64,000 bases of DNA, taken from positions 304,732 to 368,731 of the forward strand of contig JACTAT010000044.1 of assembly GCA_014526335.1 (NCBI GenBank). The letters are read 5' to 3'. Under the pieces are notes generated by a model that was not told the DNA's origin, ran no database searches, and saw only the letters and a list, made by a program, of their open reading frames with translations. The translations under genes were made by a program, and so were the position numbers. How positions within the stretch are numbered: position 1 is the stretch's first letter; each line of letters begins with the position of its first letter. Positions 20,634-33,757 of the stretch are shown here, in pieces. Origin of the DNA: Chrysaora quinquecirrha. Lineage: Eukaryota; Cnidaria; Scyphozoa; Semaeostomeae; Pelagiidae.

Positions 20634-23070
20634 TCAGTTTTCTTCCTCATAGTCGGCCTCATAGTCTTCTTCACTATTTTCATCATCACTTGAAGAAAAT
20701 ATTTCAAAATCACTGCCATCAAGCCCTTCATCTGAATCTTCCTGTTCCATTACTGTATGCTCATTACTCAAGCCTGCACAACCGTCATTAGCAGCATGTG
20801 TCATCTCATATGTCACAATTTTGCCAAACCATTGGTATCCTTTCTTTAATTGTTCCAAGCCGTCGTGGATGCCTGCTTTAACTACCGCTTGAGCTCCCAA
20901 AACAACTGGCAACTTTTGAAAATCATATTCATAACATTTCTAAACAAGAAATTGCTAATTAGCTTCTGTTCCACTGGTAACCTCTCAGTGGGTATACAGG
21001 ATAAAATTTCTAATGTATATCGTAATAGATGAATCCCGGATTGTATTCTTGTTATTTTCTTCTGCAAGTGCAGAAAAGAAAAAGGGTGCAAGTCTGAATT
21101 TTATCCACTCCTTTGCAATCTATGGTACAGAATCATTGAATAGTCAGTGATTTATAAAAGAACGAAAATTCCCACCCACCAATACACCTTACTGTTTTTT
21201 TCAAACATTTTCACATTCTACATTTCTTTTTTCTAGGTTCAATTTTTGGTTATTAATGGAATACAAAAGATGCTTAATTCTGAAACTTTCAAATGGTGGG
21301 CAAAATCAACATAGCGGCCCATATCACCTGAGACTTTTGATGATTTTTTTGGGAAATCACTAAATATGATGGAGAAATGATTGAAAAAATTGCTCCTCTG
21401 CTTTGGTTTTAAACCATCAGAGCTGAAAACATATACACTGATTGAAAATAAGTTAAAGTTGATTATTATGGTGAAGATGTCATAAAAAGGAAAAGAAAAG
21501 TGATTAAGAACTTGCAAGACTGACTGTAGCATCCTCAGAACTCCCTTGCTGTGTGCACTTGTCTACCTCATCTGCATCACACAAAGTTGAATTTGACAGC
21601 TCTATGAAAAAGTAAAGGTTTGCAAAGTTTTACAATCTCTTGCTTTCCAAATATTCAGCGCATAATGTGAAATGATTAATTAAAAAGGTTTCTAGCCAAC
21701 TCCCCCACTACCAACTCGCCCAATTGCCAACTCGCCCAACTTTCAAAGTCAACTTGCCCCATCTCAAAAGTCAACTCACCCCACTGAACTATAAATTGTT
21801 AAAATTGTGGGCTCTAGCCCACACCCCTTTCATCATACTGATAGATTCACTGAAATTTTATTGTTTTCTATACTTTATTTAATGGTGGGTTTACTTGACT
21901 TGATAGATGGGGTGAGTTCACTTTGAAAGTGGGGCAACATGACTTGAAGAGGTCCGACTTGACCATGTTAAGGCGGGGCGAGATGGTAGTGGGGCGAGTT
22001 GACCTGTTACCATTAAAAGTATGAGACATTACCACTGAGACTTGATCTCAAAGACTGCAAGAATTTTGTCTGGTAAAACTCCATATACGACTGCATCTCT
22101 TGTTTTAACAGAATTCTTTCTTCCTTGAGCCGTTCTTTTATGACTGATTGAAGGACTAGTTTTCTTTTTGCCAGCAATAAGTCTGGAAAGCGTCAAAAAG
22201 AACAAGTATGTCAAACCAATACAAATGTTTAAGTTTACCATTCTTTACCAAAGTACAATCCTTGAGATGCTCAACTATTGCCCATATTCCTTATATGAGA
22301 CTACTGTAATTCTGAAGCCCCAATCTGCTGGAAACATTCTCTATTGTGGCAAACATACTGAGACTTACAATGGTCTTACAAGTTAATTGTCATATACACG
22401 ACAAACATTTTTGATGCAAAAGTTCCCATCACTTTTGAAATTTAGTTTTTTTATGTTTTTATGGTGCCAGCAAAACCTGTGCATTTGTTTTATGATTTGG
22501 TAAAAATAGTGTAGAAGAGAAAAATGATTTCTACTGTAAAGCATAGTGTAAAGATAAACTTTACCACTGACTGTTTAAAAGCGAAATACCATATTTACCA
22601 TCATTCATATTTTCTTGCTCAGATTGCCAAGGAAACTTTCCATCAAGGACCTTTTCCACTTCACAAGTTCCCAGTAATGCAGATCTACCTGTGAGTCTCA
22701 CATTTCTGTTGTATATATCAATCAGCTCACCAATACATTCTTTAATGCTTGCAATTCGAACTCTTATTTGTCATCTTTTTTTTACTGGAATCTAAAAATG
22801 TAAAACCTCTATCCTGAAAATCTTTTATCTTGGGCTACCGAAATTGGAACTATTTGTGGCTAGTTTGCATTTAAGTCAAGTATTTCCTGCCCTGGCATAT
22901 TTCCAAGCAGACAGTCTTTTCTGCTATTTTTCGACTGATCAAGTACTGATCATATAAAGAACTTACCTGTCAACTTGCCATAATTGTGAGAGAGATGTAA
23001 ACATGATGCATATTGAGCTTCAATGTTCATTTGAAATATTTTGAAAATCTTATCCAGCATGGCATTTTTG
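20634..23070 (-). pseudogene. KDZ transposase 3' exons, unit 1 first sub-copy (truncated)
   Basis: Contains the exon I frame ending SEEDYEADYEEEN (20912-20634 and its upstream part to about 20939), the TLCDADEVDKCTQQGSSED exon, the GKKKTSPSISHKRTAQGR exon and the GRSALLGTCEVEKVLDGK exon. Exon E is cut at 23070. No N-terminal or catalytic exons are present. Confidence 0.75.
21694..22005. mobile_element. MITE with imperfect ~28-bp inverted termini, unit 1a
   Basis: The left end, AGCCAACTCCCCCACTACC, and the complement of the right end, AGGTCAACTCGCCCCACTAC, match imperfectly. Internal caactcgccc repeats are mirrored by ggggcgagttg. It lies in an intron of the KDZ gene. Confidence 0.6.
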
Positions 23071-23466
23071 CTAGGCATCTCCTGACTAACGACAGTATTG
23101 ACTACCAATACATTGTACTGTCATGAAGGGATTGGTTTGCAATTGGCGAAAGTTGTCCCGCCTAGCTGCTCTGGCCCTTTTGTTTGCTAATTTGTTCTTT
23201 CAAGAAAACATCATCACTATTTCCTGCTATGCAAAACAGCGTGGTGAATTAAGTTCAATGTTCAATGATCTGCATGAGAGCAATTTTTCACCGATTTTTC
23301 TTTGGGATTCGGGTACAACTCTGTTTATTACTATTGAAAATGGAAATAATTTACTTCAGAGCCGGATCGGGACCGACTTTATCACTATAAAGTAGCTACT
23401 GGGACCGGTTGGAAAAATTATTGGGGGGTGTCACACCCCCCACACCCCCCTTCATTTGCGCCCCTG
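23071..23466. mobile_element. left-truncated hAT-like element, unit 1 internal duplication
   Basis: Right 396 bases of the same element. The left part was lost at the 3.6-kb duplication junction. The right-hand GTAGTCTT follows at 23467. Confidence 0.8.
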
Positions 23467-25301
23467 GTAGTCTTCGTTTCTGCTTTTGCAATGTCAGTTA
23501 TGATGTCGTTATGAAAGAATAGAGGCATAGGCCTACATACTTCTTTTTTTGCAGTAGTCTTTGGCATTATTCTTTAAAACGACAGTGATACTCTAAACAA
23601 GCAGAAATAATGTCTAAAAGATTCTAATCGACTCGAGTCAGTTCAGATTTAAATATGTGCACTAAAAAATCAGAGAGACTGTGTGGAAGATTCAAGAGGC
23701 AGATGACTATTTTTGGCGGGAATTTTGTCTGCTTTCCTTTTTCTATTCTATCAAATACGAGGCACGACAAGGAAAAGAGGTTTGAGTTCAAAGTGCAAAG
23801 TTCTAAGTACTACATCCCACATCATGAGTACAACGTAAATTTAATAATAAGTGTTGGGAAACAGATTCAATTTTGATGTCAACACTATGCGTCTTGTGTG
23901 ACCAAGTTCAACTTGCAAATTATGAAAAACTAAAGAATTGAAATCAGAATTGCAAGAGCGAAGAGGCGGCAGGGCAACATGCAACAAGGGCAAGGCCACA
24001 CTATACTCCTGCACTGCAGAGCATGGCAGTTTTCAGCATGATGTCAGGTGTGCAAAGAGCCACGTTCTATTGTCTTATCCTATTCTTTTTTGGACAATTC
24101 TGTGTGTACATTCAAAACTATAAGAAAATATGTGGAATTCGACTCTCCTAGGTGCAGGTCAAAGCATTTTTTAAATTGTTGCTGCGCATGTTTTTAAACC
24201 AAAAATTAAGAATGAAATTTAAAATACATATGCAGCAAATATCAGTTTTCTTCCTCATAGTCGGCCTCATAGTCTTCTTCACTATTTTCATCATCACTTG
24301 AAGAAAATATTTCAAAATCACTGCCATCAAGCCCTTCATCTGAATCTTCCTGTTCCATTACTGTATGCTCATTACTCAAGCCTGCACAACCGTCATTAGC
24401 AGCATGTGTCATCTCATATGTCACAATTTTGCCAAACCATTGGTATCCTTTCTTTAATTGTTCCAAGCCGTCGTGGATGCCTGCTTTAACTACCGCTTGA
24501 GCTCCCAAAACAACTGGCAACTTTTGAAAATCATATTCATAACATTTCTAAACAAGAAATTGCTAATTAGCTTCTGTTCCACTGGTAACCTCTCAGTGGG
24601 TATACAGGATAAAATTTCTAATGTATATCGTAATAGATGAATCCCGGATTGTATTCTTGTTATTTTTCTTCTGCAAGTGCAGAAAAGAAAAAGGTGCAAG
24701 TCTGAATTTTATCCACTCCTTTGCAATCTATGGTACAGAATCATTGAATAGTCAGTGATTTATAAAAGAACGAAAATTCCCACCCACCAATACACCTTAC
24801 TGTTTTTTTCAAACATTTTCACATTCTACATTTCTTTTTTCTAGGTTCAATTTTTGGTTATTAATGGAATACAAAAGATGCTTAATTCTGAAACTTTCAA
24901 ATGGTGGGCAAAATCAACATAGCGGCCCATATCACCTGAGACTTTTGATGATTTTTTTGGGAAATCACTAAATATGATGGAGAAATGATTGAAAAAATTG
25001 CTCCTCTGCTTTGGTTTTAAACCATCAGAGCTGAAAACATATACACTGATTGAAAATAAGTTAAAGTTGATTATTATGGTGAAGATGTCATAAAAAGGAA
25101 AAGAAAAGTGATTAAGAACTTGCAAGACTGACTGTAGCATCCTCAGAACTCCCTTGCTGTGTGCACTTGTCTACCTCATCTGCATCACACAAAGTTGAAT
25201 TTGACAGCTCTATGAAAAAGTAAAGGTTTGCAAAGTTTTACAATCTCTTGCTTTCCAAATATTCAGCGCATAATGTGAAATGATTAATTAAAAAGGTTTC
25301 T

Positions 25302-25615
25302 AGCCAACTCCCCCACTACCAACTCGCCCAATTGCCAACTCGCCCAACTTTCAAAGTCAACTTGCCCCATCTCAAAAGTCAACTCACCCCCACTGAACTA
25401 TAAATTGTTAAAATTGTGGGCTCTAGCCCACACCCCCTTTCATCATACTGATAGATTCACTGAAATTTTATTGTTTTCTATACTTTATTTAATGGTGGGT
25501 TTACTTGACTTGATAGATGGGGTGAGTTCACTTTGAAAGTGGGGCAACATGACTTGAAGAGGTCCGACTTGACCATGTTAAGGCGGGGCGAGATGGTAGT
25601 GGGGCGAGTTGACCT
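25302..25615. mobile_element. same MITE, unit 1b
   Basis: Same insertion as at 21694, copied by the internal duplication. Confidence 0.6.
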
Positions 25616-27037
25616 GTTACCATTAAAAGTATGAGACATTACCACTGAGACTTGATCTCAAAGACTGCAAGAATTTTGTCTGGTAAAACTCCATATACGA
25701 CTGCATCTCTTGTTTTAACAGAATTCTTTCTTCCTTGAGCCGTTCTTTTATGACTGATTGAAGGACTAGTTTTCTTTTTGCCAGCAATAAGTCTGGAAAG
25801 CGTCAAAAAGAACAAGTATGTCAAACCAATACAAATGTTTAAGTTTACCATTCTTTACCAAAGTACAATCCTTGAGATGCTCAACTATTGCCCATATTCC
25901 TTATATGAGACTACTGTAATTCTGAAGCCCCAATCTGCTGGAAACATTCTCTATTGTGGCAAACATACTGAGACTTACAATGGTCTTACAAGTTAATTGT
26001 CATATACACGACAAACATTTTTGATGCAAAAGTTCCCATCACTTTTGAAATTTAGTTTTTTTATGTTTTTATGGTGCCAGCAAAACCTGTGCATTTGTTT
26101 TATGATTTGGTAAAAATAGTGTAGAAGAGAAAAATGATTTCTACTGTAAAGCATAGTGTAAAGATAAACTTTACCACTGACTGTTTAAAAGCGAAATACC
26201 ATATTTACCATCATTCATATTTTCTTGCTCAGATTGCCAAGGAAACTTTCCATCAAGGACCTTTTCCACTTCACAAGTTCCCAGTAATGCAGATCTACCT
26301 GTGAGTCTCACATTTCTGTTGTATATATCAATCAGCTCACCAATACATTCTTTAATGCTTGCAATTCGAACTCTTATTTGTCATCTTTTTTTACTGGAAT
26401 CTAAAAATGTAAAACCTCTATCCTGAAAATCTTTTATCTTGGGCTACCGAAATTGGAACTATTTGTGGCTAGTTTGCATTTAAGTCAAGTATTTCCTGCC
26501 CTGGCATATTTCCAAGCAGACAGTCTTTTCTGCTATTTTCGACTGATCAAGTACTGATCATATAAAGAACTTACCTGTCAACTTGCCATAATTGTGAGAG
26601 AGATGTAAACATGATGCATATTGAGCTTCAATGTTCATTTGAAATATTTTGAAAATCTTATCCAGCATGGCATTTTTTGTCTCACCACTACTAAAATCGT
26701 ATGTCTCATATCGTTGGCTAAGAACTGCATCCTTAGAACGAAGATCTGCATCTGATTTAGACAAGCAAGCAATCTTTATGTGTTTCAAGGAGATGTCTGG
26801 GATGTCTTCATTACCAAATGCCAATCCTTCTCTCAGGGGCAACTTGTTCTTATTCTCCAAATGAATATGAATGAGCAGGAGCACTTCAGCACCAGTGAAC
26901 ACAATATTCGTCACAGAATTCTCAATAACTATTTCGAATAACAAAAAATTTGCTTAAATTAACAACAAACAACACATGCAAATCACTGTTAAACAACTTC
27001 ATCAAACTGAGCTGAAGGTTTGACAATGAAAAATACA

Positions 27038-27080
27038 ATACCAGTTTCGCCCAATGTCAGGGCTCATCAGTGCAGCTAGA
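27038..27080 (-). ncRNA. decayed hammerhead motif in KDZ intron, unit 1
   Basis: The minus strand keeps CTGATGA, stem II GCCC/GGGC, GAAA and a short ACTGGT stem III with TA at the cleavage position. The 5' flank GTCTAGCTGCA is the same as in the retrozyme array. The 3' strand of stem I is not complementary, so self-cleavage is doubtful. It lies between KDZ exons E and D, sense to that gene. Confidence 0.65.
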
Positions 27081-28864
27081 CCATAACAATGTATTATGTG
27101 TAATACATTCTTTGATTTTCTCTTCTTGCAAGCTTAACTTGGGGTGAATTTAAAATCAAAGATTAGAGGAAACATTTCTAGAAAATTCACATTTCAAGTA
27201 AAACGTCCCTAAATGAAACTGAATAAATGTTTTAGTTTGTCACGATCTATTGGAACACTAAGTGACAAATTATTAGACATGAGAGGACCTTTAAATACGT
27301 TGTCTTATTAGAAATTGCTCTATTTTACTTCTAGGGAAGCTAGCGTATCTCGGTAACTGTGTCCTTTTTGTAATTTTTGTTCTTCATTCATTGTATTTAA
27401 ATTGATATCACAAAGGGTATAGGTCGTTTGAATGCTAAGTTTTGCAAACTAGAGATAATAGTCAGCTACAGACTGACTGGTAATTACAATCAAAACTGAT
27501 GACTGAACTGATGCTCTTTGGAGGCTACTTGTCGTTACCTTCTGCATTCATGACTGCTTCAGCTTTGCTCTCTTCGATAAACTTATCCTTTTCCTTCAAC
27601 CCAAGCAATTGACCACTTTTATACATATCTTCCTCAACAGCAGCCAACTTTTTCTCAACCTAAGAATAAGAACACTGCTTTTATTTACCTATCATAAAAG
27701 CATTGTCAAGTTCAATAAGAAATAGGTAGCCCGTATATTGATGAATACTTCTTTTGATCTTTGGTACAAATCTTTGGCAAACTTTTTTATCTTCTCTTTA
27801 TTCCAGCCTGCAGCATAATCAGTTATTGTTTCTTCACGCCCTTAAATCAAAGCAAAATAAAATTAATCTGGTTATTTTGTTTCAGATCTATAAAAAATTT
27901 GGACTATCTTCATTCGATGTAAGTGACAGCTGCTCTTACTGCTTGCAGACATGTGTTTGGTTGTTGAGCCGATTCTGGACATTCTGGCAAACACCTCGTC
28001 ATCTTCTTCACCACATGTGTAAGCTGCTCCAGCCTGCCATAAACCCCCGTTCACAATCTGTGGAAAAGGTCAAGGTTAAGAATTCAAAGTAATGTGAAAG
28101 GACATTGACACGCTTAGTACACAAGCATGAAAGTGAGACAATTATATCGCTCCAGTCTTACTGCTAAAAAGAATTTGTGAAAAGAAGTGGACACAAACGC
28201 AACCCCTCGAGGACCCGAAGTGCTACATAATAAGATAGTCCCTTAACCTAATATACCTCACACGAAGGTGGATGACCCTTTGCATGGAACATTCCAAAAA
28301 CTGGTTTCATTGTTTCAGCAAGATTGACGTCTACAAGTTTTTGTTTTTGTTAAATATAATTGTCAAATTTTGATCCTGTTGTGTATTATTCTTATTGCTC
28401 GCTGATGAAGTTTTGTTAATTATAGCTCAGTATTAGTTTTTAAAATCTTATGCTTTTTTGACATTTGTTGAATTTAGATGGTTTTATGATAGAAGTTTTT
28501 TACCTTGAAAATCCTTTGTTAATTCAAGGATTCCTAGTGTTTTTACCTACAAACCATAAGGTCCCCAGCTTTTCTAGCTTTCCCAGCTTTAGTTTTCTCC
28601 CTCTCCAGCTTTCCTAGGAAAATCCCAGAAATTGAAGCTGCAGAATTTACACAGCTTTCCTAGGAATTTTGCTCATTTTCCCAGCTTCCCCAGCTTTCCC
28701 AGCTTTCCTAGAAAATCCCAGAAATTGAGGCTGTGAAATTTACCCAGCTTTTCCTAGCTTTTTTAATCCTAGGAATCCCAGAAAACTGGGAGAAATATCC
28801 CCAGTAATTACCCAGAAAATTCCTAGGATTTCCTAGGAATTTCCCAGCTTTTTTGGTACGGGCT

Positions 28865-29167
28865 GTTATAAAAGCTTCTTGACATGCCATGTACAGTGCG
28901 AAGATGTCTTGTTAAATCACGTAGAGGAACACCTTTCTTATTACAATTTTCTACTTGACATTTCTCTGCACATCTGTACCTCATGTAATCTGCTTGCCAG
29001 TATGCGTCAGTGACTTCGTCATCTGTTGGTCTTCTTAGTCTTTGGTGCTCCCTAACTGTCAATGCTGGGTGTTGCTCACGCAAATTCCTCTGCAAGTCAA
29101 GATAGGCCATCCCAAAGTACCTGCAACTGCGGACTCTGCAGCAACCCTCCAATTTGGTATTAGACAT
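28865..29167 (-). pseudogene. isolated exon 1 of the Cys/His-rich gene, unit 2
   Basis: Encodes MSNTKLEGCC to HLRTVHGMSRSFYN with the full CNKKGVPLRDL segment. It runs into the right half of the MITE, and no downstream exons follow because the unit boundary lies at 28335. Confidence 0.7.
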
Positions 29168-29428
29168 CTAGATTTCAATAATTATTTGGTTGAGATATAG
29201 GAAAAGAAACCCAAGAAAGTGTTCAAAGATAATGATATCAATTAACATTCTGACATTATTAGCCAAATGATAGGTATGATTTAATCAATTAATAGATGTT
29301 TCATTAATATAATTGTTTATAAGTATAATATAATCAAGTGATAGATATTTCATAAATACAACTGTTCATAACATAGACGATGACCAAAAAATTATAGGTA
29401 GTCTGATATGTCTTTGCTACGTAGTCTT

Positions 29429-30156
29429 CAGGGCGCAAATCAAAAAAATTATTGTGGGGGGTGTCATGAAGTGGGACAGAAGGGTATTGGTCTTTGTGTG
29501 CTGAAAAGCGCAACCACCTAGGGGGTTCGGGGGCATGCTCCCCCGGAAAATTTTGAAAAATTGGGTTGCTAGAATCGCTCTGGTGACCATTTCAGGACTC
29601 TTAATGTAATTTTTGCGCAGCCCAGCTGTTGAAGAAAATTTAAGAAACAACAAGTTTTGACAAAATTTATGTCGATGTTGTCGCCTCTCGCCCGGAATTG
29701 TCCAGAAAAATAAAAAATAAGGCCAGAAATGGCTGACACAACTTGTCTTTGTTGTACAGCTAGGCATCTCCTGACTAACGACAGTATTGACTACCAATAC
29801 ATTGTACTGTCATGAAGGGATTGGTTTGCAATTGGCCGAAAGTTGTCCCGCCTAGCTGCTCTGGCCCTTTTGTTTGCTAATTTGTTCTTTGAAGAAAACA
29901 TCATCACTATTTCCTGCTATGCAAAACAGCGTGGTGAATTAAGTTCAATGTTCAATGATCTGCATGAGAGCAATTTTTCACCGATTTTTCTTTGGGATTC
30001 GGGTACAACTCTGTTTATGACTATTGAAAATGGAAATAATTTACTTCAGAGCCGGATCGGGACCGACTTTATCACTATAAAGTAGCTACTGGGACCGGTT
30101 GGAGAAATTATTGGGGGGTGTCACACCCCCCACACCCCCCTTCATTTGCGCCCCTG
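29429..30156. mobile_element. non-autonomous hAT-like element, unit 2
   Basis: Same insertion and same flanking GTAGTCTT. The left terminus has lost one G (cagggcgc). Confidence 0.8.
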
Positions 30157-31984
30157 GTAGTCTTCGTTTCTGCTTTTGCAATGTCAGTTATGATGTCGTT
30201 ATGAAAGAATAGAGGTATAGGCCTACATACTTCTTTTTTTGCAGTAGTCTTTGGCATTATTCTTTAAAACGACAGTGATACTCTAAACAAGCAGAAATAA
30301 TGTCTAAAAGATTCTAATCGACTCGAGTCAGTTCAGATTTAAATATGTGCACTAAAAATCAGAGAGACTGTGTGGAAGATTCAAGAGGCAGATGACTATT
30401 TTTTGGCGAATTTTGTCTGCTTTCCTTTTCTATTCTATCAAATACGAGGCACGACAAGGAAAAGAGGTTTGAGTTCAAAGTGCAAAGTTCTAAGTACTAC
30501 ATCCCACATCATGAGTACAACGTAAATTTAATAATAAGTGTTGGGAAACAGATTCAATTTTGATGTCAACACTATGCGTCTTGTGTGACCAAGTTCAACT
30601 TGCAAATTATGAAAAACTAAAGAATTGAAATCAGAATTGCAAGAGCGAAGAGGCGGCAGGGCAACATGCAACAAGGGCAAGGCCACACTATACTCCTGCA
30701 CTGCAGAGCATGGCAGTTTTCAGCATGATGTCAGGTGTGCAAAGAGCCACGTTCTATTGTCTTATCCTATTCTTTTTTGGACAATTCTGTGTGTACATTC
30801 AAAACTATAAGAAAATATGTGGAATTCGACTCTCCTAGGTGCAGGTCAAAGCATTTTTAAATTGTTGCTGCGCATGTTTTAAACCAAAATTAAGAATGAA
30901 ATTTAAAATACATATGCAGCAAATATCAGTTTTCTTCCTCATAGTCGGCCTCATAGTCTTCTTCACTATTTTCATCATCACTTGAAGAAAATATTTCAAA
31001 ATCACTGCCATCAAGCCCTTCATCTCAATCTTCCTGTTCCATTACTGTATGCTCATTACTCAAGCCTGCACAACCGTCATTAGCAGCATGTGTCATCTCA
31101 TATGTCACAATTTTGCCAAACCATTGGTATCCTTTCTTTAATTGTTCCAAGCCGTCGTGGATGCCTGCTTTAACTACCGCTTGAGCTCCCAAAACAACTG
31201 GCAACTTTTGAAAATCATATTCATAACATTTCTAAACAAGAAATTGCTAATTAGCTTCTGTTCCACTGGTAACCTCTCAGTGGGTATACAGGATAAAATT
31301 TCTAATGTATATCGTAATAGATGAATCCCAGATTGTATTCTTGTTATTTTTCTTCTGCAAGTGCAGAAAAGAAAAAGGGTGCAAGTCTGAATTTTATCCA
31401 CTCCTTTGCAATCTATGGTACAGAATCATTGAATAGTCAGTGATTTATAAAAGAACGAAAATTCCCACCCACCAATACACCTTACTGTTTTTTTCAAACA
31501 TTTTCACATTCTACATTTCTTTTTTCTAGGTTCAATTTTTGGTTATTAATGGAATACAAAAGATGCTTAATTCTGAAACTTTCAAATGGTGGGCAAAATC
31601 AACATAGCGGCCCATATCACCTGAGACTTTTGATGATTTTTTTGGGAAATCACTAAATATGATGGAGAAATGATTGAAAAAATTGCTCCTCTGCTTTGGT
31701 TTTAAACCATCAGAGCTGAAAACATATACACTGATTGAAAATAAGTTAAAGTTGATTATTATGGTGAAGATGTCATAAAAGGAAAAGAAAAGTGATTAAG
31801 AACTTGCAAGACTGACTGTAGCATCCTCAGAACTCCCTTGCTGTATGCACTTGTCTACCTCATCTGCATCACACAAAGTTGAATTTGACAGCTCTATGAA
31901 AAGTAAAGGTTTGCAAAGTTTTACAATCTCTTGCTTTCCAAATATTCAGCGCATAATGTGAAATGATTAATTAAAAAGGTTTCT

Positions 31985-32297
31985 AGCCAACTCCCCCACT
32001 ACCAACTCGCCCAATTGCCAACTCGCCCAACTTTCAAAGTCAACTTGCCCCATCTCAAAAGTCAACTCACCCCCACTGAACTATAAATTGTTAAAATTGT
32101 GGGCTCTAGCCCACACCCCCTTTCATCATACTGATAGATTCACTGAAATTTTATTGTTTTCTATACTTTATTTAATGGTGGGTTTACTTGACTTGATAGA
32201 TGGGGTGAGTTCACTTGAAAGTGGGGCAACATGACTTGAAGAGGTCCGACTTGACCATGTTAAGGCGGGGCGAGATGGTAGTGGGGCGAGTTGACCT
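31985..32297. mobile_element. same MITE, unit 2
   Basis: Same insertion carried in tandem unit 2. Confidence 0.6.
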
Positions 32298-33714
32298 GTT
32301 ACCATTAAAAGTATGAGACATTACCACTGAGACTTGATCTCAAAGACTGCAAGAATTTTGTCTGGTAAAACTCCATATACGACTGCATCTCTTGTTTTAA
32401 CAGAATTCTTTCTTCCTTGAGCCGTTCTTTTATGACTGATTGAAGGACTAGTTTTCTTTTTGCCAGCAATAAGTCTGGAAAGCGTCAAAAAGAACAAGTA
32501 TGTCAAACCAATACAAATGTTTAAGTTTACCATTCTTTACCAAAGTACAATCCTTGAGATGCTCAACTATTGCCCATATTCCTTATATGAGACTACTGTA
32601 ATTCTGAAGCCCCAATCTGCTGGAAACATTCTCTATTGTGGCAAACATACTGAGACTTACAATGGTCTTACAAGTTAATTGTCATATACACGACAAACAT
32701 TTTGATGCAAAAGTTCCCATCACTTTTGAAATTTAGTTTTTTATGTTTTATGGTGCCAGCAAAACCTGTGCATTTGTTTTATGATTTGGTAAAATAGTGT
32801 AGAAGAGAAAATGATTTCTACTGTAAAGCATAGTGTAAAGATAAACTTTACCACTGACTGTTTAAAAGCGAATTACCATATTTACCATCATTCATATTTT
32901 CTTGCTCAGATTGCCAAGGAAACTTTCCATCAAGGACCTTTTCCACTTCACAAGTTCCCAGTAATGCAGATCTACCTGTGAGTCTCACATTTCTGTTGTA
33001 TATATCAATCAGCTCACCAATACATTCTTTAATGCTTGCAATTCGAACTCTTATTTGTCATCTTTTTTTACTGGAATCTAAAAATGTAAAACCTCTATCC
33101 TGAAAATCTTTTATCTTGGGCTACCGAAATTGGAACTATTTGTGGCTAGTTTGCATTTAAGTCAAGTATTTCCTGCCCTGGCATATTTCCAAGCAGACAG
33201 TCTTTTCTGCTATTTTTCGACTGATCAAGTACTGATCATATAAAGAACTTACCTGTCAACTTGCCATAATTGTGAGAGAGATGTAAACATGATGCATATT
33301 GAGCTTCAATGTTCATTTGAAATATTTTGAAAATCTTATCCAGCATGGCATTTTTTGTCTCACCACTACTAAAATCGTATGTCTCATATCGTTGGCTAAG
33401 AACTGCATCCTTAGAACGAAGATCTGCATCTGATTTAGACAAGCAAGCAATCTTTATGTGTTTCAAGGAGATGTCTGGGATGTCTTCATTACCAAATGCC
33501 AATCCTTCTCTCAGGGGCAACTTGTTCTTATTCTCCAAATGAATATGAATGAGCAGGAGCACTTCAGCACCAGTGAACACAATATTCGTCACAGAATTCT
33601 CAATAACTATTTCGAATAACAAAAATTTGCTTAAATTAACAACAAACAACACATGCAAATCACTGTTAAACAACTTCATCAAACTGAGCTGAAGGTTTGA
33701 CAATGAAAAATACA

Positions 33715-33757
33715 ATACCAGTTTCGCCCAATGTCAGGGCTCATCAGTGCAGCTAGA
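33715..33757 (-). ncRNA. decayed hammerhead motif in KDZ intron, unit 2
   Basis: Same as the unit 1 copy: core kept, stem I lost. Confidence 0.65.

Larger units (their letters stand above)
23071..26668 (-). repeat. second copy of the 3.6-kb internal duplication in unit 1
   Basis: Sequence from ctaggcatctcctgac matches 19473-23070 almost base for base. The join at 23070/23071 cuts KDZ exon E and the hAT-like MITE. Overlap at the breakpoint is at most one base. Confidence 0.85.
18053..28334 (-). repeat. tandem unit 1 (10.28 kb, contains an internal 3.6-kb duplication)
   Basis: The unit runs from aagtttttg inside the MITE to gacgtctac inside KDZ exon A, where unit 2 starts. It is longer than the others because 19473-23070 is repeated from 23071 on. 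It is the only unit still attached to exons 2-4 of the Cys/His-rich gene. Confidence 0.9.
24242..28334 (-). pseudogene. KDZ transposase 3' exons, unit 1 second sub-copy
   Basis: Exons from I (24547-24242) up to exon A are present. Exon E (about 26930-26574, IVIENSVTNIVFTGAEVLL) ends at a GTAAGT donor. Exons D (VEKKLAAVEEDMYKSGQ), C and B (GEEDDEVFARMSR) are intact. Exon A starts only at VDVNLAETMKP, so the DESG and YTDVACK acids are missing. Confidence 0.8.
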
